Of a stretch of 7,502 bases of DNA, positions 6,512 through 7,502 are shown piece by piece. This DNA is from Alphaproteobacteria bacterium (lineage in GTDB: Bacteria > Pseudomonadota > Alphaproteobacteria > Micavibrionales > CSBR16-224): the NCBI GenBank assembly GCA_007116755.1, contig SKHU01000302.1:1-7502 (forward strand). The letters are read 5' to 3'. The position numbers were made by a program, and so were the translations under genes. The notes below the pieces were generated by a model. That model was not told the DNA's origin. It saw only the letters and a program-made list of their open reading frames with translations, and ran no database searches. Numbering within the stretch: position 1 is the first letter of the stretch; each line of letters starts with the position of its first letter.

Positions 6512-6530
6512 GCCCTCTGCATCACCTTAA

Positions 6531-6547
6531 TATGCGGTATATGCGGT
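6531..6547 (+). repeat. Tandem TATGCGGT repeat
   Basis: TATGCGGT occurs at 6531-6538 and again at 6540-6547, a 9-base period, just upstream of the candidate yebC promoter and directly followed by a T-run. It could be a regulator-binding site or chance. Confidence 0.45.
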
Positions 6548-6558
6548 TTTTTTCCGTC

Positions 6559-6588
6559 TTGCCGCAGATGCGGCGGCAATGCTATGAT
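6559..6588 (+). promoter_or_regulatory. Candidate yebC promoter overlapping a perfect dyad
   Basis: TTGCCG (6559-6564) and TATGAT (6583-6588) are 18 bases apart, with the -10 box 44 bases before the ATG. The inverted repeat TTGCCGC (6559-6565) / GCGGCAA (6573-6579), with a 7-base centre, covers the -35 box and most of the spacer, as an operator would. No regulator is identified. Confidence 0.45.
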
Positions 6589-6632
6589 AAAAGGCGATTA
6601 AGGTCATCATCCCAACTTCATGCGACGGAAAA

Positions 6633-7388
6633 ATGGCAGGCCATTCCAAATTTAAAAATATCCAGCACCGCAAAGGCGCACAGGACAGAAAACGCGCCAA
6701 GGTTTTTGACAAGCTCGCCAAGGAAATTACCGTGGCGGCAAAAATGGGGATGCCTGATCCGGATATGAACCCGCGTCTGAGGCTGGCGATTGCCAATGCG
6801 AAAGCGGCAAATATGCCCAATGACCGTATCGACCGCGCGGTCAAAAGCGGCAGCCCCGGCGGTGATGATGATAAAATCTATGAAGATGTGCGCTATGAAG
6901 GCTACGGCCCCGGCGGTGTGGCGATTATCGTCGATGCGCTGACCGACAACCGCAACCGCACGGCGGCGGAAGTCCGCACCGCTTTTACCAAAAACGGCGG
7001 AACGCTGGGCGAAACGGGCTCTGTCGGCTTTATGTTCGAGCGCATCGGGCAGATTGTTTATCCGGTTGCCGTTGCATCGGAGGAAAAGATTTTTGAAGCC
7101 GCCGTGGAAAGCGGCGCGGAAAATGTTGAAAATGACGGCGAGTTTTACGAGATCACAACCAATCCCGATGATTTCGCCGCCGTGCGCGAGGCGATCGAAG
7201 AGAAATTCGGCGCGGCGGAATCCGCCGGACTGACATGGAAGCCGCAAACCACGGCAACCCCGACGGAAGAACAGGCCGCCACATTGATGAAACTGATTGA
7301 TGCGCTGGAGGATTGCGACGATGTGCAATCGGTCTCCTCGAATGTCGAGCTTGACGATACGGTCATGGAAAAACTGATGGCGTCTTAA
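6633..7388 (+). CDS. yebC: YebC/PmpR/TACO1-family regulatory or translation factor
   Basis: Cytoplasmic protein of a widespread family. Bacterial members were first described as DNA-binding regulators (PmpR), while mitochondrial TACO1 and more recent bacterial work point to a ribosome-associated role that relieves stalling, notably at prolines. The 251-residue length is normal. The N-terminal signature reads MAGHSKFKNIQHRKG, with Phe at position 7 where Trp is usual. It is followed by DKLAKEI (26-32), the Arg/Asn-rich segment RLRLAIANAKAANMPNDRI (48-66) and the YEGYGPGGVAIIVD core, then NRNRTAAEVR and GSVGFMFER. The C-terminal domain is acidic and ends near SVSSNVELDD. The start is fixed by the conserved N-terminus; the ribosome site is weak (ACGGAA). 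It is transcribed divergently from the PagL-like gene. The ruvC-ruvA-ruvB genes that often follow yebC are not visible before the window ends. Confidence 0.95.
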   Translation: MAGHSKFKNIQHRKGAQDRKRAKVFDKLAKEITVAAKMGMPDPDMNPRLRLAIANAKAANMPNDRIDRAVKSGSPGGDDDKIYEDVRYEGYGPGGVAIIVDALTDNRNRTAAEVRTAFTKNGGTLGETGSVGFMFERIGQIVYPVAVASEEKIFEAAVESGAENVENDGEFYEITTNPDDFAAVREAIEEKFGAAESAGLTWKPQTTATPTEEQAATLMKLIDALEDCDDVQSVSSNVELDDTVMEKLMAS

Positions 7389-7399
7389 AGAAGCCGTGC

Positions 7400-7475
7400 T
7401 GTCATTCTGAACCGAAGGTGAAGAATCTCTTTTCACGTATGCCGCAAGAGATCCTTCGCTCCGCTCAGGATGACA
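7400..7475. repeat. 76-base imperfect palindromic intergenic repeat
   Basis: The left arm (7400 to about 7431) starts TGTCATTCTGA and the right arm (about 7445 to 7475) ends TCAGGATGACA. The arms pair over about 30 bases with a few mismatches and a 2-base offset, leaving a loop of about 14 bases. The sequence resembles the common GTCATTCTGAGCGGAGCGAAG-like intergenic repeats. It begins 11 bases after the yebC stop, so it could act as a 3' stabiliser or weak terminator. Confidence 0.75.
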
Positions 7476-7487
7476 AGACTCAAAAAC

Positions 7488-7495
7488 AAAGGAAG
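7488..7495 (+). promoter_or_regulatory. Possible Shine-Dalgarno of a gene beginning past the window
   Basis: AAAGGAAG lies 7 bases from the window end with no start codon yet in view. A downstream gene on the plus strand could start just outside; ruvC would fit the usual yebC neighbourhood, but this cannot be seen. Confidence 0.25.
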
Positions 7496-7502
7496 CGACA
7501 TC

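Noticed and set aside
6633..7388. Idea that yebC is dedicated to translating the Pro-rich linker of the divergent neighbour
   Set aside because: The linker has Pro-Pro only once or twice and no longer Pro run. yebC is a widespread housekeeping gene, so adjacency alone is not evidence.

Overview
The window looks like a chromosomal segment of an alphaproteobacterium. The strongest clue is a near-complete match, recalled from memory, to Caulobacter-type FlbD (sigma-54 flagellar activator), in a short flagellar cluster with fliN and a MotA/PomA-type stator gene. The other genes are an AGCS sodium:amino-acid symporter, a group I cysteine desulfurase, a PagL-like outer-membrane protein and a YebC/TACO1 factor. 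The DNA is GC-rich in coding regions, and the gaps carry short palindromic repeats. I cannot place the organism below class level with confidence.

Layout. (1) Positions 2-1369, plus strand: 3' part of an AGCS symporter gene, cut by the window edge, ending in a Lys/Ala-rich tail. (2) 1476-4134, plus strand: fliN, a motA/pomA-like gene and flbD, separated by 37 and 21 bases and very likely one transcript. They encode a switch/C-ring component, a stator subunit and the regulator of late flagellar genes. (3) 4170-5318, plus strand: a cysteine desulfurase only 35 bases after flbD, with no Fe-S scaffold or IscR neighbour. (4) 5319-5683: about 365 bases without a gene, packed with nested inverted repeats, between convergent genes. 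(5) 5684-6439, minus strand: a signal-peptide-bearing PagL-like (lipid A deacylase fold) protein that starts with TTG and has an altered active-site motif. (6) 6440-6632: a divergent promoter region with a dyad and a tandem 8-base repeat. (7) 6633-7388, plus strand: a YebC/TACO1-family gene, followed by a 76-base imperfect palindrome (7400-7475) whose ends match pieces of the repeats in region 4.

No phage, transposase, CRISPR, rRNA or tRNA gene was seen. I found no convincing novel multi-gene system. The points most worth a second look are the nested palindrome at 5411-5563 and its shared termini with the element after yebC, the non-canonical catalytic motif of the PagL-like protein, and the coupling of an orphan cysteine desulfurase to a flagellar operon.
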